From: Thermoproteota archaeon
GTDB lineage: Archaea > Thermoproteota > Thermoprotei_A > Sulfolobales > Pyrodictiaceae
Direction of reading: 5' to 3'
Assembly (NCBI GenBank): GCA_013153105.1
Contig: JAADFC010000023.1
Span: forward strand, 1 to 41,206
Length of the DNA: 41,206 nt
Below the pieces are notes generated by a model, which worked only from the letters and a program-made list of their open reading frames with translations, had not been told where the DNA came from and searched no databases. The translations under genes were made by a program, and so were the position numbers. Below are positions 39,112-41,206 of this stretch, piece after piece (the first letter of the stretch is position 1; each line of letters begins with the position of its first letter).

Positions 39112-39987
39112 CTACCGGAGCCGTGGGGCGGCGCCCTCGAGGCTGAACATCATCGCCAGCCTCTCGCCGCCGGCGATGAAGCGCAGCCTGAGCCCCCTGC
39201 GCTGCAGCCTGGCCTCCGCTTCAGCAGGGTCTGCGAGCACGCCTGGCTCCAGCCTGTCGCTGGCGAGCAGGAAGCTGTTTACATAAGTGAAGCTTGGTAT
39301 CCAGGCACCATAGCCTCTCACCTTCTCGAACACTTGGCGTAGTGCCTTCTCCACGGCCTCATAGGCTTCGGGGAAGAAGGTTGAGGACCCCGCCTGAACG
39401 GCTAGCACACCCTCCGGTGTCATCACATTCTTTATCGTCTGGAACGCCTCCACGCCGTAGAGGTGTTTGGCCACCTCCGAGCCGTAAGGGTCTGTAAGGT
39501 CCATTATCACCACGTCGAACCTCTCTCCGCGCTTGCTGGCCTCGCGTACATAGTCGAAGCCGTCCATTATCCTCACCTCAGCCCGTGGATCGTCGAAGGC
39601 TCCCTGATGCCACTCGGGGAGGTACTCTTTCGATACGCGTACTACCTCCTCGTCTATGTCGACCATGACAGCCTTCTCGACGGTGGGGTGGCGTAGGGCC
39701 TCCCGTAGCGTGGCGCCCTCGCCGCCGCCCAGGATGAGGACGCGCCGCGGCTGGGGGTGGAGTAGCATTGCTGGGTGTACCAGGGCTTCATGGTATATGT
39801 ACTCGTCGGCCTCGGCGCTCTGTATCAAGCCGTCGAGTATCAAGGCTTTGCCGAAGCCCTTGAGGCGCACTATCATTATCTCCTGGAAGCGACTCCTACG
39901 CTTGAGCAGCACCTCCTCGACAGCGTAGAGGCAGCCCATCACGCCGCCAGGCTGGTAGAGGGTGAGCCGGAACCCGCCAAGCTCCAC
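39112..39987 (-). CDS. speE: Polyamine aminopropyltransferase (spermidine synthase family)
   Basis: A 291-residue aminopropyltransferase using decarboxylated SAM. Motifs: YHEAL (65-69), LILGGGEGATLRE (GGGEG at 87-91), MVDIDEEVV, IMDGFDYV, and the catalytic DLTDPYG (163-169), in which the bacterial DSTDP is replaced by DLTDP. FQTIKNVMTPEGVLAVQAG and YVNSFLLASD are late family blocks. Archaeal members can accept agmatine, putrescine or spermidine, so the acceptor is not certain. Its by-product MTA would be recycled by the phosphorylase encoded at 6696-7547. GTG start 39987. Confidence 0.92.
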   Translation of the reverse strand: MELGGFRLTLYQPGGVMGCLYAVEEVLLKRRSRFQEIMIVRLKGFGKALILDGLIQSAEADEYIYHEALVHPAMLLHPQPRRVLILGGGEGATLREALRHPTVEKAVMVDIDEEVVRVSKEYLPEWHQGAFDDPRAEVRIMDGFDYVREASKRGERFDVVIMDLTDPYGSEVAKHLYGVEAFQTIKNVMTPEGVLAVQAGSSTFFPEAYEAVEKALRQVFEKVRGYGAWIPSFTYVNSFLLASDRLEPGVLADPAEAEARLQRRGLRLRFIAGGERLAMMFSLEGAAPRLR

Positions 39988-40056
39988 GGCATCGCACCGG
40001 GATGAATGTGCGGGCCTGGGCGGTGCTGAGCTAAAGGTGCTCCCCGTGCTGCCTGC

Positions 40057-40530
40057 CTACCGCAGGGGAGAGAGTAGAGGCAGCCTGGTAACGGTGTACC
40101 GCCAGACGACTATGCGCTGCCGCTCCACTGGCCCCCAGAAGTCGCCGAAGCCGTGAGCCCAGCCGGTTCTGGCGTAGAGTGCAATCCACGGCTTACCCCG
40201 GTACTCGGCCATGACGTCTGCCAAATGCGTCCAGGGGCTGGCAGAGACCCTCACACCGCCTACCTCGACCGAGGATGCTACAAGCCTTACAGTATAGTGG
40301 CCGCTGGCGTCGCCGTCAACTCGGACGATTAGCTTCACGCGTACTAGAACGCCGATGCTCTCTAGCGGGTCAAAGGGGTAGACTAAGGTGAACCTATCAC
40401 CGCTATGGTAAACCGTTACCGCGGTCACAGGGTTCGGCCTGTCCCACATATAGCCCAGGTTGGGTCTACAGCGATTATGGGGCCGCGATACCGCGCCGCC
40501 CCGGTGTAGCCGGTGCTCCAGAGCGCCCAC
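40057..40530 (-). CDS. Probable C-terminal half of a frameshifted secreted protein
   Basis: A frame of 157 codons. Its first 25 residues look spurious, but from NLGYMWDRPNPVTAV onward it reads as a beta-rich domain (DRFTLVYPFDP, VLVRVKLIVRV, HYTVRLVASSVEVGG, IALYARTGWAHGFGDFWG). It continues in the -1 frame from the signal-peptide ORF at 40425-40853. Joining the two at GACCC (40462-40466) gives VDPNLGYMWD with no gap. No family is recognised. It is probably one gene of about 265 codons split by one base, either a real mutation, a programmed slip, or a sequence error. Confidence 0.5.
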   Translation of the reverse strand: MGALEHRLHRGGAVSRPHNRCRPNLGYMWDRPNPVTAVTVYHSGDRFTLVYPFDPLESIGVLVRVKLIVRVDGDASGHYTVRLVASSVEVGGVRVSASPWTHLADVMAEYRGKPWIALYARTGWAHGFGDFWGPVERQRIVVWRYTVTRLPLLSPLR

Positions 40531-40853
40531 TCCTCAACCACTGCAACAGAGGGGACCTTCAGCTTCCCCGGGGAGCCCCTGTGCTCAGCCAAGGTGTACT
40601 CGACGAACACGAGGTATAGACCCTTGTCGAGTTCGGCGAGGCCCAGCCAGGCGAGAGAGTCGCAGCCGCAATAGCAGCCGTCGGTCTTGGATAGCAAGAC
40701 TGTCGCGAGGGCGTCGGGTGCAGCGAAAACCCGGGCGTAGGGCGGCCCGCTGCACCCACCGTCGGAGCCGTAGTAGCCTACGGTAAGCCCCCAAGCCTTG
40801 GGCGAGAGGAGAATGAACATCACGGCGAGGATTACCAGCGTGGGGCGCCACAT
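40425..40853 (-). CDS. Secreted hypothetical protein, N-terminal part
   Basis: 142 residues in this frame. A Sec-type signal peptide is clear: MWRPTLVILAVMFILLSPKAWG, read in parts as a short basic end, a hydrophobic core VILAVMFILL and a likely cleavage after AWG. The mature part has four cysteines (GGCSG, DGCYCGCD) that may form disulfides, and ALATVLLSK and LYLVFVEYTL strands. It has no recognised family. ATG 40853 follows GGGGAGGGG. The frame stops at 40425 soon after VDPTWAICGTG, where the -1 frame offers a much better continuation (see 40057-40530). Confidence 0.6.
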   Translation of the reverse strand: MWRPTLVILAVMFILLSPKAWGLTVGYYGSDGGCSGPPYARVFAAPDALATVLLSKTDGCYCGCDSLAWLGLAELDKGLYLVFVEYTLAEHRGSPGKLKVPSVAVVEEWALWSTGYTGAARYRGPIIAVDPTWAICGTGRTL

Positions 40854-41116
40854 GGACGCATACCCCTCCCCGGCCCCCAGCCGCTGTGGGGCTCTGAAGA
40901 GTGGAAGAGTGTAAACGCGCCTCCAGATGTAGCATAGATGTTATAGTCTAGTTGAACCCAGATGTATAGCTTCGAGCTGTGCTCCTTGTATACCAGCATA
41001 TGGCCCGGGATTTGTCTAGAGCCAGCTCCGCCTGGGTACAGGCTGCCACCTGCTGCGGCAGGGTGCGGATGAAGGGCTCGCCAGACACTTAGCGCTTGTA
41101 GAAGGCGTGGGGTTTG

Positions 41117-41204
41117 TGGTGCGGGGGGTGGGATTTGAACCCACGCAGGCCTACGCCAGCGGGTCCTAAGCCCGCCCCCTTTGACCTGGCTCGGGCACCC
41201 CCGC
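41117..41204 (-). tRNA. tRNA-Leu (anticodon UAG), CCA encoded
   Basis: Read on the minus strand, the gene starts at 41204 with GCGGGGG and ends with CCCCCGC-A-CCA (CCA at 41119-41117). The anticodon loop CTTAGGA gives anticodon UAG (41168-41166). The long variable arm again marks a class II leucine tRNA. It is 87/88 identical to the tRNA-Leu(GAG) at 6-93, differing only at the first anticodon base. The 263-nt gap 40854-41116 before it contains no clear gene. Confidence 0.97.
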
Positions 41205-41206
41205 AC

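Noticed and set aside
1..41206. CRISPR array, insertion sequence, integrase or prophage
   Set aside because: No regularly spaced repeats, transposase or recombinase motifs were seen on either strand.

Overview
The window looks like ordinary chromosomal core DNA of a hyperthermophilic crenarchaeon, probably Desulfurococcales and plausibly Pyrodictiaceae-like. The reasons are archaeal marker proteins (TFB, PCNA, Rpo12/RpoP, archaeal eIF1, Nop5 and fibrillarin, tRNA-splicing endonuclease, Taw3, deoxyhypusine synthase, ether-lipid enzymes), TATA-type promoters, frequent GTG/TTG starts, tRNA genes with encoded CCA, and high GC. The genus is inference. No transposon, integrase, CRISPR array or prophage was seen. 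Genes are densely packed with many short overlaps, and antisense ORFs are abundant because of the GC content.

Layout. 1-660: tRNA-Leu(GAG), a small hypothetical gene and tRNA-Val(CAC). 730-1865: an HD-domain phosphohydrolase, then a 383-nt gap between convergent genes holding a strongly structured candidate ncRNA (possibly RNase P RNA). 1866-9785: ether-lipid enzymes (GGPP synthase, geranylgeranyl reductase, DGGGP synthase), PCNA, and a minus-strand operon of a methyltransferase, MTA phosphorylase, a tandem SIS-like protein and a RimK-like ATP-grasp ligase. 9848-17200: Taw3, small unknown genes, the nop5-fibrillarin pair, a DUF61 protein, an HTH regulator and AspRS. 17250-20881: the alternative (siroheme-dependent, Ahb) heme pathway with two radical SAM/SPASM enzymes around a fused siroheme decarboxylase. 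20859-28640: a 5-FTHF cyclo-ligase-like protein, two nuclease-like proteins, deoxyhypusine synthase, methyltransferases, UbiX, EndA and a PhoU-like protein. 28827-39987: a B12-binding/radical SAM/TRAM protein, GlyRS, agmatinase, RpoP, eIF1, TFB, class I LysRS, a winged-helix regulator and an aminopropyltransferase. 40057-41204: a frameshifted secreted protein and tRNA-Leu(UAG).

Functional themes. (1) Isoprenoid ether lipids: GGPPS, DGGGPS and GGR are here, and UbiX supplies the prenyl-FMN needed by the archaeal mevalonate route. (2) Polyamine to hypusine: agmatinase, aminopropyltransferase, MTA phosphorylase and deoxyhypusine synthase form a nearly closed chain. (3) RNA maturation and translation: Nop5/fibrillarin, a candidate C/D sRNA, EndA, Taw3, three aminoacyl-tRNA synthetases, eIF1 and a candidate RNase P RNA. 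(4) Heme by the Ahb route.

The most unusual items are: the two tRNA-Leu genes at the window ends, which are inverted copies identical except for the first anticodon base; the structured RNA at about 1515-1825; a radical SAM protein with 23 residues between its first and second cluster cysteines; a 160-nt same-strand overlap of a methyltransferase with ubiX; palindromes around the TFB and DHS starts; and two probable frameshifted genes.
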